Source: Eumeta japonica
Lineage: Eukaryota > Arthropoda > Insecta > Lepidoptera > Psychidae
NCBI GenBank assembly: GCA_005406025.1
Contig: BGZK01000004.1
Coordinates: 1,302,001-1,366,000, forward strand
Length of the DNA: 64,000 nucleotides
Direction of reading: 5' to 3'
The position numbers were made by a program, and so were the translations under genes. Below, in pieces: positions 44,366 to 57,890 of this stretch. The notes under the pieces were generated by a model that was not told where the DNA came from, did no database searches, and saw only the letters and a program-made list of their open reading frames with translations. Position 1 is the stretch's first letter; each line of letters begins with the position of its first letter.

Positions 44366-47283
44366 CGTCTAAGCAGCGCGAAAACCTGGCACGATACCTT
44401 AATACTCATTCTCACTTTCTTAATTTCCAAATTTTATGTAAAGCGAGCTGTATTTCTTAAAAACGTATATTTAATATATGCATAGTTATTTATAGAGAGG
44501 ACAGCACGTAGTACACATGGAATCACTAAAAATTATGAACTTTGTTAATTTATGTGAAACGCCTTCATTACATGCCATCTCTTTGATCTTAAAACGAACT
44601 ACGTAATGATTGGCTTTGATGTTGACGATTCAAAACCTTACAAATCCAAACCCTTCCGTTCTATGAGATGTTTCAAAGTATTTCAATACAGTCCTACGTT
44701 CGGTATCAGAGCAAATCATTGTGTCCTTTATTGTTGAAACGTTAAAGTACATTTTCTTATATTTATACTTTCTTTTATTTCGCAAACTCGTTTCACTCAT
44801 CGCGAACATTCCGTTAGTTCTTAGCGATCGTGTGTCCATTTCTATTCTAGGTCAATGTGCGTAAGTAGCATTTGAATTGAATTCGTCGAACGTCGTATGT
44901 ACGTTTGTTTCGGGGCGTCATCGTCAGAAAAATCGTCTGAGGTACAACATTTAGATTCGAAAACTTCGGGCGGTTACCGTCTTAGTACGAAAAAAAAATA
45001 ATGATAATGTTTACGTCATTGTCCGCCAGAGGGTTACGGGAAGACAATTAGTTTAACCCATTTTCGTCTCCATCCAATCGCATACAATTGAGCAGCGAAA
45101 ATGAGGTTTCGCGCGGTCATTGCTCAGTTTAAAGTGAGCCAGAGTTAAAACAAGTCAACAAATTTGTGAAAAAGTAATTATTCTCGAATATTCTTATATT
45201 ATCTTCATTTTACACACATGTTCATTCTTACCACATTTATGTGTGTTTATATTAATATGCCCTTCTTCTCTATAAGTGAAAAAGGTGCTCTGGACGTGTT
45301 GTCTATGGATATCAGTAGGCGTTACAAATCATGATAACGTAAAATGCTGAACAATTTGGTAAAAGCTGTGCTGGGGCTCGTAAGCCTTTATTCTGTAATG
45401 CGGATACTTAGGTAACTCCTTCGTATATTACCATCCTATATTTATAGTGTGAATATTGTTTTATATTGTGTGCATAAAAGCTGGAACATACTAGGTACGT
45501 GAAACTAACGCCGGAGCGATAATCTAGAAGCTAAACTCCGAAAGTACAGATAAATAGACCATTGACTTACAAATTGTACTTTAAAGAATACGGTTTAAAG
45601 TTGAAATCATGTTGCTAAAATGGTGAGACGAAAACATTCAAAAACGAAAGAAAAAAGATTAAATCCCGCTCGGGACTGACCAAAAATACTATTGAGAGCG
45701 AAGACCAATCATTTTGGTTTAGATGAAAAGAAGTTAAGCAAAATCAGATCGACTCGAATGAAGTTGACTAAATAGTCGGCGAAAATGATGAAATCCAACA
45801 ATTTCACTTAACAATCTGACATTTTCAACTTCACGCTTTTCTACACAGGCCCAATCACTCTGGTTAGTTTAATATAATTTCTATAAAAGTGAATGATTCG
45901 AAAAAATCAGACATATATTTTTTGTTGCTATCTAACGTCGAGGTAGTTCACAAAGATCCATCGAATTCACGAAATAATAAAATTTATAACAATAGCACCC
46001 ACCTCTACCCACCCAGATTATTTTCGTTCCATCATAACATGAAATTCTTTAACAATTGAGACGTATTCTTACGTTTAGACGGATCCCCTTCTTAATACGC
46101 GGTATTAGATTCGTTGTATTTTATTCAATTCATTGTATTGTATTCAATTCGTTGTATTGTATTCACTTCGTTGGTATTGCAATAAATCCGTCACCGTGGC
46201 TCCGTTTTCGAATGTCTTTTAAAAACTCGATTGCATGCCGCGACGTGGTTGTACCTTACTATTCGTTACTAAAAAACGTGAAATGTACTCGACTTCAATG
46301 ATTCCCATCAATAATAGAATATACATATTTGGTACAAAAAGTATAGTTATTACAAAGAGGAATATTGACTCTTCAAACTTTATATCATTTTTAGCATTTT
46401 GCTAAAGATAATTTTAACAAAAAATCTCTTCGAAAAAATGTTTCCAAGGCCATCAATTGTCTATAGTTAATATGTACGGAAATAAACATGATTTAATTCG
46501 AATGGTTTCGTAAAGATAAACGAAACACGTTGAATTCATACAAATTTATTTTGTTGAACAATTCGATTCTATTATAGAAATAAATTCACAATTCACATCA
46601 AAAAATTATCAAAAAACATCAATTTTACTAAATGATTTCGGAGAAATGAGCCCACACAGTTATTTTTATGTTTAATTTAAAAATATATAAAAAACTGGCA
46701 GCAATTATATCCGTGTGGGTGCACACAAAAATATTTTTTTTACGTATATAATCACATATTGTATATACAGCTGTACAATTTTATTTATTTGTTAAAATTG
46801 AAAGCTATAGGTATATTATAGAAGAAAGAATATTTTTCCGACACTTGTACGGACAAAAAGTGAAAGAAATAACTTATATGGAAACGTAATAATTGTATAG
46901 GAGTGAAAGAGACGTTCGCAATTACAACAGATTCCGCACTATTTCACCGAACGTTGCCGCTTTAGGCTTTACAGATAGTACAAAACTTAACAAAGACAGC
47001 ACTGTAATTCGAGATCAAAAATGTGAACAAAGAAATGTTACTGTCAAAATGACATTTCAGAGGTAATCAACATTTTCCTATACAACCTAATTAATTTTAT
47101 TTAGTCTAATCACGATGTAAATAAACAAAAGTCACTACTAAAGTACTCAATAAGGTTATCAATAATTAACATGTTCCTAGACAGTCTAATTATTATACTC
47201 CACGATTTAGTAAAATAAAATACATTAGCATAATAACCATGACATAATAAACAAATCAGAGGCAAAGTTTGCATCCACATTTT
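44366..47283. other. Intergenic, no gene recognised
   Basis: About 2.9 kb of mostly AT-rich sequence. A moderately CpG-rich stretch lies at 44870-45130, and short TATTG-type iterations lie at 46115-46175 (TTGTATTGTATTCAATTCGT). No coding region can be supported. Confidence 0.45.
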
Positions 47284-47465
47284 TTAATCAATTTCTGATT
47301 CCTCATCATCAAATTCTGTTGAGAATGAAAAATCAAAATCAGCATCAGTAACATTTATTATGAATTGATCGGTTACAGTATCAATAAGATGGTTTAAGAC
47401 CGCACATCTTTATCTTCTTCTTTAACATCATGTTTGACACAATCACTCCATCTCTGCGGCGTTAC
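47284..47465 (-). pseudogene. C-terminal transposase-like exon remnant
   Basis: The minus strand after a possible acceptor (ATAAATAG) reads V-T-P-Q-R-W-S-D-C-V-K-H, then E-E-D-K-D. After one frame change it reads H-L-I-D-T-V-T-D-Q-F-I-I-N-V and an acidic end D-D-E-E-S-E-I-D before TAA. An R-W-x-x-C-V-x-H segment followed by an acidic C terminus resembles the ends of some insect DDE transposase genes. The identification is tentative, and a host gene fragment is possible. Confidence 0.35.
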
Positions 47466-49904
47466 CTATTTATGAAATCATATTGTATGAGAGAATATTC
47501 TAGTTAATTTCATTATTTTACATACTTTCACTGACTCATGTTTCGTCCTGGTAGTAAATAAATCCCCTTTCTTCATAATATCGCTTCACTGTTAATAAAT
47601 ACTACTTTCTCCACAATATTATGTCCTGTCAAGTCTATCAGACAGCTGCGGCGCTGTCGGGTAACATATTTAAAATTTATATGTCTGAACACTAATCTCA
47701 TTGTGTGCGCTGAAAAGTTGGGCAGATCAAGATCAATGTTTGTAGATTGAAATCACTAAAAACATAATTAATAAACCAATTTTTATGTTAATAAAATTAT
47801 TACATAAAAGGGTTTTAAAAAGAGGAACACAAGTCATAATAATGTTGCATGGAAACGAGAGACGGTTGCTAATATGACTGTACATGTATTTGTTCGCTAT
47901 CAAAATTATTATTGTTATCTGCTAACCTTTTTAACTGTCGGACCTTCATTTTTATAAAAAGTGTGCACTATTCGTCTTATAGCCAAAAAGGTAAATTCTT
48001 CAACTTTATCAAAAATATTCCTTTTATGGACCAGTGTTGCGAGTATAAAAATTTGAATAGCCGTTTCTAACTAATTAGATATATGTAATATTAATTGGTT
48101 TTTATTAAATGTATATTTTCTTCTTTATAACAAAAATTATAAACAAAGAGCTCAATATTTAGGACTTCTGTCTTATTACCAGTATCGAGAAAAAATATGC
48201 ACTATTTTATTTCAAAAACTTATGTTTTATTTTTGAATGGTATTGTATGTCACTTTAAAGTTGAAAATTGTGTTTATTGTTCTTGTTTTATTTGTTTAAG
48301 ATACGCGTAATATTTTAACGCGATACTTTAGTACTTTTCGACAAACTCATGAAATAAAGTTATTATTTTGAACTGGCAACAACTATAATATGTTTACGTT
48401 TTTGATCTCCAATTCCATTTCAAAATATATCCACATTAAAAATTTAGCATTAAAGCTTACTAAGTACAAAGCGGTATTATAACCTCAAAAACAATCTCTT
48501 TTTATTTATTTACCCATGACTAATAGACATCTGTCCACCTATTTCTCATATCTCCACGTTTTTTGTTCCAAATCTTACGATTATTTTGTAACCTATTAAC
48601 AATTTATAATAAAATAGTTTATGGGCGAACTGTGAGAGGTTAGAAATTTAAATTTATGTGGTTTTATGTATATGTTTCTATAATTTTAATTCAGACTAAC
48701 TTGGGGACGTCATACACTATGTGCTGTTAGGAAAAAGAAAATCATAAGTAATACTTTTCGAATTCAAAAACTATTTCCTGTCCGCAGTTCAGAATGCAAG
48801 ATCATATCAAAAACTCAGTAACTGAAGCTTATCAATGGGTATATACCAATTACTTAATTTTTGTTATATGAACGTATTTACATATTTTAGCGTTATTAAA
48901 CAAATCTTTACTTTAAATATTTTTAAGGTGACTTTAATTACACAGTTTTTTGTTGCTATTTTTGTAGTTTTTTCATGACTCAATTCCGATATTCTGAGAA
49001 TAAGTATTTCCGGTCAATAAATAATGTGATAATCTTTTGTTTCATAATGAATACGAATGAAAAACATGTAAATGAAAATGTATGAACTAAGATTGTATAA
49101 CAAATGTCACGTTAATTTATTGGTATAAACATTTCAAAATTTTTACAACGTGTATTTATGCAAATATTGATTTTGCAAGGATTCGGCAAGAGATTTTTAT
49201 CATGTAATATAAAGGAGGAAATAAAATTAATTGTAAAAAGGAACTTTATATGCGGTAAAATAGTAAAGTGAAGACTTCCATAGAAAATTCTTTAAAATTT
49301 CGATAATCCTTTATAGATGTAACAACATTTGAAGCACATACATATTGTCACCTAATATGTTCAATGATAATTTTACTAAACTACCATTCTAGATGGTAAA
49401 ATGATAATTTTAACACTATAAATGCAAAATGTCAGGTAACAATTATTACTAATACGTGACATTATTTTTAATGGATCCGAAGACTACGAAAACGAAAAAT
49501 AAGATGATTACGATCCTTAAAATATATGAAGTCATAATAAAAAAAATTGTTTGTCTAAATATCCTTCAAATCATGTACATGTTTAAATTGAACGCCTCTT
49601 GGTAAATCAACCTTTAGGGACAGATATTTATCAATAATAATATTTGCACAAATTTTACTTCCATTCTAGATATTTGACAAGTTTGGATTACGTAGTAGAC
49701 TGTATGGAAATGTACCATAAACTATAACCCTTTATTTAATTGTTATTCATCTTTATTTCATAACAAACTTTCGTGTAATTCAACGATATATATTTGTTTA
49801 CAATTCGTAAATAATATATTAAAACCTCTAACTATACTTACTAGAATTACTTGTGTAAACCGATTCAGCTGAATCGCGGATTGTTAGTGATACTTACATC
49901 CTAC
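47466..49904. other. Intergenic, no gene recognised
   Basis: About 2.4 kb of AT-rich sequence with no coding, repeat or RNA signal that I can support. Confidence 0.5.
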
Positions 49905-50490
49905 ATCCTAAAGAATGTACCGAATATCCTTTTATTGGTTTTTATTTACCTACATACAAAATTTTATTAAAATCGGTTAAATTATAAAGGTTCTCAGTAA
50001 TTTTCATGAAAAACCCTTAAAATGTATTCGATATCCTTTTATTATTTTTCAGTTTTCTTCATATAAATTTTATTGAAATTGGTTTAAATTATAAGGGTTC
50101 TTAGTAATCTCCACGGAATCCTAAAAATGTACCGAGTATCCTTTTATTGTTTTCAGTTGTCTCCAAACTATACTTTATTGAAGTCAGTTTTAATTATAAG
50201 AGTTATTCTTGATCATCACGGAGCCTTAAAAATGTGTCTGATATCCTTTTATTGATTTACAGTTGTGTCCGTACTAAATTTGATTTAATTCGCTTAAATT
50301 ATTAAGATTCGTAGTAATTGTCATAGAACCCTAAAAACGTATCGAATATTTTTTTATTGGCTTTCATTTATCTCCATGCTAAATTTTATTGCAATCGGCT
50401 TAAGTAAAAGAGTTCTCTGAAATTCTCACAGAATCCAATTATAAATATATCAAATATTCTTTTTTTTGCTCACAAATATCTCCATATTTT
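49905..50490. repeat. 106-bp tandem array, about 5.5 diverged units
   Basis: The anchor ATATCCTTTTATT (with variants) recurs at about 49925, 50031, 50137, 50241, 50346 and 50453, a period of 104-107 bp. Units share TTTATTGAAATTGG-like, AATTATAAGGGTTCTTAGTAA and ATCC/CCTAAAAATGT segments. The array ends against the 3' end of the minus-strand gene at 50.5 kb. Confidence 0.85.
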
Positions 50491-50496
50491 TTTATT
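50491..50496 (-). terminator. Polyadenylation signal on the minus strand
   Basis: AATAAA on the minus strand, about 66 bases downstream of the TGA stop of the exon at 50562-50723. Confidence 0.55.
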
Positions 50497-50561
50497 TGAA
50501 GTTGTTAAATGGTTTTTAGTCATTTTCACGAAAACGTAAAGAATCAAACCCTTGATATTTT

Positions 50562-50723
50562 TCATTCTGTATGATTTTCCACCGCACCTTCACCCGTGTG
50601 GTCATAGAATGGTTTCCTACATTTTTTGTATCGAATGATGTCCATCACCTGATTCTGAACCTGATCCCACTTCTCGTCTTTGATTTCAACTTGATCTAAA
50701 CCCCAATTCGGGTTCCGCTCCTC
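50562..50723 (-). CDS. Terminal exon of an unidentified gene, C-terminal 53 residues
   Basis: After a pyrimidine/T-rich acceptor (TTTCATTTAG) the minus strand holds 53 open codons and TGA. The sequence is protein-like, with an amphipathic, charged start (N-P-N-W-G-L-D-Q-V-E-I-K-D), M-D-I-I-R-Y-K-K-C-R-K-P-F-Y-D-H-T-G, and an end at E-N-H-T-E. Codon use is balanced and GC-richer than the flanks, unlike the random open frames nearby. An AATAAA follows downstream. The rest of the gene would lie at higher coordinates and probably behind long introns; I found no second exon with confidence. I do not recognise the family. A domesticated or decaying element exon is the alternative. Confidence 0.55.
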   Translation of the reverse strand, partial: EERNPNWGLDQVEIKDEKWDQVQNQVMDIIRYKKCRKPFYDHTGEGAVENHTE

Positions 50724-51860
50724 CTAAATGAAACATTTGACTCCATTACAATCAAATTTTACCATTTTTAAGTTTTCCCATAATTTCAGGCAGGAACCCT
50801 AAATACGTAATATTATTTATACAATTTGCATGAAAAGTCACGAAAATATTCTTCGGTGTTTGATTTTCGGAGACTCGTCAAACAATATTCTTTCACGTAT
50901 TATTTGACCACATTGATAAATAATCTTAAATTATTGGTCGACTAGCTATGGAGTACTCTGGTGATTTATTGAAGTGAAACTTCTAATACGACTTCAAAAA
51001 AGGTTGCGTTAAACGTTTAACGCTACCATGGAGGGGGTATGAAAGCACTGTTGCGTTAAACTCAACGCTCCTGGAGAGGGGGAATAGAAAGAGGCAGAGC
51101 GAGAGTGAATGCGTGGCACTCGAACGCATGCGCGTAGTATACCTGTAACAGGCCAGCGCGAGCGTTAGCAACGAGTAGCGTCCAATATTCCAACGCAAGA
51201 GGAAGAGAGAAAGAAAGATACACAAAGGTAGAAAGTAGGAGAGAGAAAGGGAGTGAGTCGGTAGATCCCAAGCACATGCGCGTGGTTATTCAAGAATTTC
51301 GTATCTTACTTTAGTTATCATAATCCCATTGTAAATGTTATAGATTTGGATATTTCTCCACTCGAAAATGATAGTTAAAAGATGCGATCAATTATGAATT
51401 GTAAGCAATGTTAATAAATTTTGTCTTAAAGAAATAATATGAGTTCACTAAAAATCAATTTCTACCCCTTCCTATTTTTATTTCCACATTACGAAGTTAC
51501 ACTTCTTCCGCGCGGAGGGACTCCACGCACTATTTTTTTTTCAACGAATTTGTCGTAACTGAAGAGGAGGTGGCCTATTCGAGTGAAGCCACTCCTTTTT
51601 GAAAAATCCGCCAATTGTAGTAATCGCAGTTATGTGTGTATTTGTGTTTCAAGGCACACAATCAAAAGCTCTGAAAAGCGAATAAAGTTTAGCTGTATTA
51701 TTATAATTGTACCATAATTTTAGAATAAATTGTAATTTTAAAAGAACAGCTTTCCTTAAAACTAGGTTCGTCTAACTGCAGATTAGCATTTGGAACAAAG
51801 TTTTTTGTTTTGTAATACAGCCAAACAGCGTCGTCTCTGGACAATTTAGCTTTTTGTAAT
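50724..51860. other. Possible intron/intergenic sequence
   Basis: A purine-rich stretch with AGAGAGAAAG iterations and GCATGCGCG sites lies at 51060-51290 and generates antisense open frames of no significance. A repeat-like CTTCCGCGCGGAGGGACTCC lies at about 51506. Confidence 0.4.
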
Positions 51861-51892
51861 CGTTTCGAATAATAATAATAATAATAATAATT
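51861..51892. repeat. (AAT)n microsatellite
   Basis: Run of AATAATAATAATAATAATAA type, about eight units. The minus-strand open frame across it (51701-51925) therefore begins with a poly-Tyr artefact. Confidence 0.85.
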
Positions 51893-53416
51893 TTTTATTT
51901 TCCTCCACAATAGTTTAGAATGCAAGATTACAAAAAATGTGCAACATTAGAATTACTGTGGGGACTGGAACCCAAACTAAGTTCAACTTGTGTTATGGGT
52001 TTCCAGGCACCCACCCATGAGCATCACGGTCACATGTTTATTATGAATGTATAGAATAAGTGTATGTACTGCATGTTAAGAACATGTTATGTATGTAATC
52101 GTTTCGAATCACCTCAATTAATTTTATTTATATTTTTAGTATTATCAGCTTACGAGCAACAGAACTCTATTGAACATATGAGCTCTTTCACGTTTGCTAT
52201 CTTTTTATAATAAATGTAAAGATTTTTTTTACATATATTTATCTCAATTTGTGCATTTTATTTATAAACAATATTTTGTGTCGTGCACTTTCAAATGTTA
52301 TCTGACCCTTGTTTCAAATTTGAATTTATTCCACTGATTATTGATTGTCATCGACCCCTAATTTTTTTATTAACATCTTCTATTCTCTATTGTAAAATTC
52401 TTATTGACTCCAGAAGAACGATTAATCGAATAATCTATCAATAGGAAATCTTATTATTGATTGCAAACATTTTTCAACTTTTATCCAAAAGGAGAAATAG
52501 TAATTCCAATAGAAAACTTGGATTATTTGGAAAATCCAATATTTTTTTATGGATGTATAGGTACACATCGTAACAGGAAAATACCGAATTTCTTTCTTGA
52601 TATCTTTCGTATTGACATAAACTCATCTAAGTACATATCTAAAAGTTCTTTTCATACACCCACACACGCCCGGCTGTGCTCGCAAATTGGACGTTAGGCG
52701 CGTTTCCACATCGCGGACTCTGAAGCGAATAAACCTGAAAGTGTGTTGCAATACTCGAATAGTGCGAGTGTTTTAAAAAACTGAACCCGTCATTTCAGTT
52801 TGTGACTTTAATTGTTTTAAAATTAAATTAAAAAGGAAAACGTATTTTAATTCCATAAATCACTCTTTATATTTAGGATTGCGCACCACGAAAAATAAAC
52901 TAATTGAACACAGTGAATATTTCACATGTAAACTATGAAAGATTATGGTTTAAAAAAAAAACGCTCTTCAATAGCAAACCGAACTAAATAATTTTTGCTT
53001 ATGAAGGGTTGGTGTCGTAGCGTGGGGTGCTTGATATTAAATAGTACAATTAAGTATTCCATTGGTAACTATTTGTAAAAGTTGAGTTATTATGAAAATA
53101 TAAGAAATTGCACTTCACGCTTTTTACTATAAATTGAATTATTTTGTAAATAACTTAAGTTTTACTCTAATTTTATTTCGTGCTAATTAATCATGATTGA
53201 TTATTAGACGGTATATTGCTGTAACACAAACTGTACAAAAGTGAAAATTATTTTCTACTTTTTAGATCGGTTTGCTGTTAAAGCTTGTTTTGTTTCAGGT
53301 TTTTTAAACTATATTTAATTTTCTAAATTTTATTCTCAAAACGATATCAATAACATTCATAACCAAAAACATTGATTTTAGAATATCTTACGTGTAGCAA
53401 TGAATTTAAGTTTATG
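51893..53416. other. Intergenic/intronic, no gene recognised
   Basis: AT-rich sequence with no supported coding segment. Confidence 0.45.
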
Positions 53417-53815
53417 TTATTCAAGTCTACGTAACCTTTCCACTTCAACTAACGCACCACTATTACACGGAACTTTACCTGTTAACTTTGAGCAATCAAG
53501 TTCTTCTATTTGAATTCCATCTAGTGACCTTCCGCGACTTAAGCTACCCAAGCCTGTCCGGAAGCAAATAGCTGAGAACCCAGATAAGTAACTGCATGAT
53601 CTACAGTACAACCTAGTATTTTGTGTATGATGGATGTCCAGCTTAGGATCAACTGGTTTTTCAGCGGTGCTGTAACTATATGATATTGACTTGAGGTTGA
53701 TGCTAGCAACATAGCATTTTTAAACATACTCTTGCCACTCATCCCTCGGCACTTTCCTCGCAATATATTGGATTGGGTGAATTCAAAAGTGAGTGAAAAT
53801 GTAGCGTTCGACATG
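53417..53815 (-). pseudogene. Helitron helicase C-terminal remnant
   Basis: On the minus strand, Q-Y-H-I-V-T-A-P-L-K-N-Q-L-I-L-S-W and H-K-I-L-G-C-T-V-D-H-A-V-T-Y-L-G-S-Q-L-F-A-S-G-Q-A occur in one frame. After a frame change come R-S-L-D-G-I-Q-I-E-E-L-D-C-S-K-L-T-G-K-V-P-C-N and E-V-E-R-L-R-R-L. This is the end of the PIF1-like helicase domain of insect Helitrons (rolling-circle transposons), including the Q-A-W-V-A-L-S-R motif region where the break lies. The Rep domain and most of the helicase are absent. Confidence 0.8.
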
Positions 53816-54170
53816 AGTTAAAGTTGCGGTATATAGCTTATAGTTGTGACATACACATGTTTTTTTTTTCAATTTTTTATTATCGAATTTTACAAAATGT
53901 AAGAAATTCAAAATTTCTTTTAAAATTTACAATTTTAACAATTTTCTTTGTAATTCCAGAAATTCAAAATTCTACATTTTTTTTTTCAAAATGATTGAAT
54001 TCAATTTTCTTTCTTAATTTTTCAAAAATTGTTAAATTTTATAATATTTTAAGTGATGAAAAATTTTTTTCAAATTTTAAATTACTTTCGAACTATAAAA
54101 TATTTTAGAAATTCAAGATTTTTTTAATGGTTTGTCTTTCAAATTCTAAATATGAAATTATTATATTGTC
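53816..54170. repeat. AT-rich low-complexity block
   Basis: Irregular iterations of AAATTTT/TTCAAAATTTT type, without a fixed period. Confidence 0.7.
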
Positions 54171-57137
54171 ATCGATCTTTAACGGTATGCAAATTTTCAA
54201 GTTAATCAGATGTCTGATACCTAATTGGTGAAAATTATGCTCAAAGATTCCGTTACAAGTCAAGCTAATAATAAAGGCTTGTCAGCAATATGTATCAAAC
54301 AGGTTGCTCCTCAAGATCAAGATATGCGGGAGCCTATACATAATGATATAGATGAACAAGCTATACCTATGGGATAAGCTAATTTTCGAAAACTCGTTTT
54401 AAAGATTAGTTAGAAAACGCCTTCTAAATAAATATGTTCGATCGTCGTTACCGCTTTGTCCAGCTTCGCGCATAAAAATTACTACAAATAAAATACATGA
54501 CTTCAAGAAATGCCAAACGAAACCTTGTAAAGAGATATGATCAAATAAACACCATTCTGAGATTATTATTATTTACAGATTGTAAATATTCATTAGTGTT
54601 TTTTAAGTAGTTTTTAAAAGTAATTTGAAATTATAGTTTTAAAATTGAGTACAGTAATAAAAATGGATATGACTTATTAATATACAGTGCAATTAGTTTA
54701 TTGATTTAAAAATTATCTACAACAAAATTCTGTCGAGTTTAATTAATTTGGAATTAACTAACATTTAATTTAATTTTCTAAGAAATCGATTAAATATAAA
54801 TACTATAGGAAAGAAGTACATTAATTCACACACTCTTTACTCATCCTACAATTTAATTTGGAAAGATGATGCACGAAGTATGAATACATAATCAAAGAAG
54901 CCCAATGTAAATACAGTTTGAAAATAATTATGCGTTATCTGTGAGATTATACACCCAAGCATTTTCAAAAGTTTACCAATCTCCTAACAAAAGTATGTGC
55001 ATTCATAAAAAACTATAAAATAATAAGATTTCAGTGAGCAAACAGTTTGCTCGCTGCTGGACTACAATGCTGTTTTGTTTTGAATATTTATATACTCTCA
55101 ATACATGGCAATGGCTTACGATGCAGTCACTTCTATATGATGATATAAGCCGTCAATTAATCACATACAGAAATTAGTTCTAATTAATTGGCGGTTAAGG
55201 TAATTACAAAATTAACAGTTGCACAGGTGTTCGATGCCTGTCAATCCTCTCGAATCAATATTCAATTCTTTGCGTGAGGATTTGTTTAAATGTTAATCTT
55301 GACGAATAATATTGAATTCGTTGGTTGAGGATTCATGTGGAAGAACAGATTTGAGGATCAGCGGTGGGTTGCATGATGCATGCTACTGCATGTTGCAGGC
55401 GAGCGTCTAATACTTATTGTATCACATAGACTGAGCTTCGGTTTGTTAAATGGAAAAAAAAACTTTTTTGAGTGATAAAATTAAATTTCAGTTTAACTGA
55501 TTCGGCTCTATAGTTTATTCATCAATCTTGATATGCAATGAGTAACTTCTATGTATTCATGTACAGTTTAAGTGGTAGGACAACCTGTATAGATTTTGAT
55601 TTTTAATTTTTTAAAATGTATAACTTTCTGTCCAAATCAAACTTAATTCTACCGCCGACATATGTTTTCAACTTCATAAGCCAACAGTAGAAATAAAGGA
55701 AGATCTGTGTGTTAAGTGACCTGTTCAGGGCATGACCAAACCAAACGTGACCTATACGTATACGAATCCCTTGCGTAATTAAAACAACAAATATTTACTA
55801 ATTACAAATAACCCTTCCAATTCACGCCCTTTCGATTATAGCACTAAAACTAAATTCAACGTCTATTTGTCTCTACCGACACCTAGACCCTCATATGTAT
55901 ATATGATTACGTATTTTAAGTACTTGTTTCGAAATGTACGGATGAAACTGTTAGACCAATTTCTTGTTACTGGATCAAACGGTCAACGATAAATGATAAC
56001 ATGCTAAATCTCTGAACATTATACGTAAAAAAATTAATTTGCAGTCGTTTTAGTTATTCCCGTCGCCACAGAGTTTAAAGATTAAATAAATATATATATA
56101 TGAAAAGTAGTTATTTATTCATAAATTACTGAAAGGTCTGTAAGAAGTATGTAAATTTAAAATTACATGATAAATCTCTCAATAATTTACAGACAAATGT
56201 ACTTTTGTAGTTGCCGCAGAAATATTAAATATAATGTATTTTTACATAGTAATAACAGTGGTTTATTTTGTATCTAATATTTTTCTTTTATTTAATGGCA
56301 CAACGAGAAACATTTTGTTATATTTCGTACCAATATTTAAATGAAATATTGCCAGCACTATCAATGAGGCTACATTATCAACACCATAATTCTAATTAGG
56401 AGCTTATGACATGGTGAATGTTACAAGTTGGGGAGAGACATTTTATTTTGTATAAAAAAAAATGCATTTTTTTTTCATCGTAGTTATACGTATGCTAAAG
56501 ATAATGATCAAATAGTTTTATTCTTTAAAAAAAGGATCTATTTTGTATGAAGTTTTTTGGAAAATATGCTAGCAACATTAAAGCAGATGCCTTTCCGTTA
56601 AATAGCCATCTGTGAATAACATTAACTTTTTTTTTTGTTGTGACTTGATCGCTTGCATTTTTAGTTATTTTTTGCTTTGAGATAACTTTTTCTAATATTC
56701 TGCATTCAGTTTTCAGTTACTATAAGTTGCATAACTCTTAAATGGAACAAGTTGTAGATTAATGTGTTAAGTCATTGATAGAACTCCATGTACTGTTTAT
56801 TGCATTTCGACGTCTTCAAGGACACAGCGTGACGGGTCGCACTACGTCTGTGTTGGATTCGGGCAAAAAAATGTTCTACGTTTCGATGAAAAATATAGTA
56901 TTTGTTTTAAAAAGATCACACGTCGTACGTCTTAGAAGCAAAATGCATGTATAACATTAGAAGAAAAGAACGTTTAATAAGGCAATTACACCGTTTTCGC
57001 ACCGACGCTTTCGCATGCGTTACGTGAACGGACAAGGACGACACTAAGTTTATAAAAAAAATGTGTGGGGATAGTAAGAGCTAATTTCGCTAACACGATT
57101 GCATCGAGATGATAAAAGGCCTTGTTTACATAATTTA
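54171..57137. other. Intergenic/intronic, no gene recognised
   Basis: About 3 kb. GCAAATTTTCAAGTTAATCA at 54189 resembles a LINE tail. Otherwise it is AT-rich with no supported features. Confidence 0.45.
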
Positions 57138-57193
57138 ACAACGAGACTTAATAGTCTCGTTGTCAAATTCCGTTCATGATAATTCATGAACGG
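57138..57193. repeat. Two adjacent perfect hairpins
   Basis: First, ACAACGAGACT, loop TAAT, AGTCTCGTTGT (57138-57163). Second, CCGTTCATGA, loop TAAT, TCATGAACGG (57170-57193). Both stems are perfect and both loops are TAAT. Confidence 0.95.
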
Positions 57194-57715
57194 GTCCTAA
57201 GAAGTGTAAAATTATTGAGAATAAAGGAATTAAGTAAATAATAAACATTATTTAATTATATTATCAACTTGCTGCTTAACTTAATTTTTTTGGCGAAATA
57301 CCATTTTGAAAAATTATCCTCCGATTACTGTCTATTTTAGTTAGAGATGGAACTGTCGTTTTTTGTTATCGTAATAAGATACGTAAAGTCGATACTGCGA
57401 CAATGGATTTGCACGGGTTTATGCCAATCTTATTTGAGTCATATTTAAAAACATGGTAGATAACATGTTCATAGTACGAAACCCTCTGTTTGCAAGTTCG
57501 ACTGACACTTGCCCGGTTTTTTTGTTAATTCTGAAAAGTCTTCATACGTTATACGTTCAAATATAACAATATCAATAAAGACAAAAATTGAAATCTTACT
57601 TTTTTAGATCGTAGCCAAATATTTTAAAATACTCGAAAAAATTGTAACGAATGCTAAATCAAAAATATTGAAAACATATGAAAAAATAGATGTTTTACAC
57701 GAAGGAAAAGATGAT

Positions 57716-57890
57716 AGCACACTGACGAAACAAATTTTTAGAGCTAATATGTGCCATGGAAGGGTTGACAAAGATCATCCTAGAATATCTTGTTCAGACC
57801 AAATTGGTGAAAATTGAGGAAGGGCAAGAATTCTAAGCACCCGAAGCCGTCGAGTGTCACACGCAAATATCGTATAACGTGGATCTGCCG
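57716..57890 (+). pseudogene. LINE C-terminal fragment (family A)
   Basis: The plus strand reads L-T-K-Q-I-F-R-A-N-M-C-H-G-R-V-D-K then S-D-Q-I-G-E-I. The same L-T-K-Q-I-Y-R-A-N-M-C motif is at the very end of the window (about 63966), placing it in the same element family. Only the last part of the coding region remains. Confidence 0.7.

Noticed and set aside
51701..51925. 74-codon minus-strand frame beginning with poly-Tyr
   Set aside because: The poly-Tyr comes from an (AAT) microsatellite, and the rest is unrecognised; no splice or promoter context.
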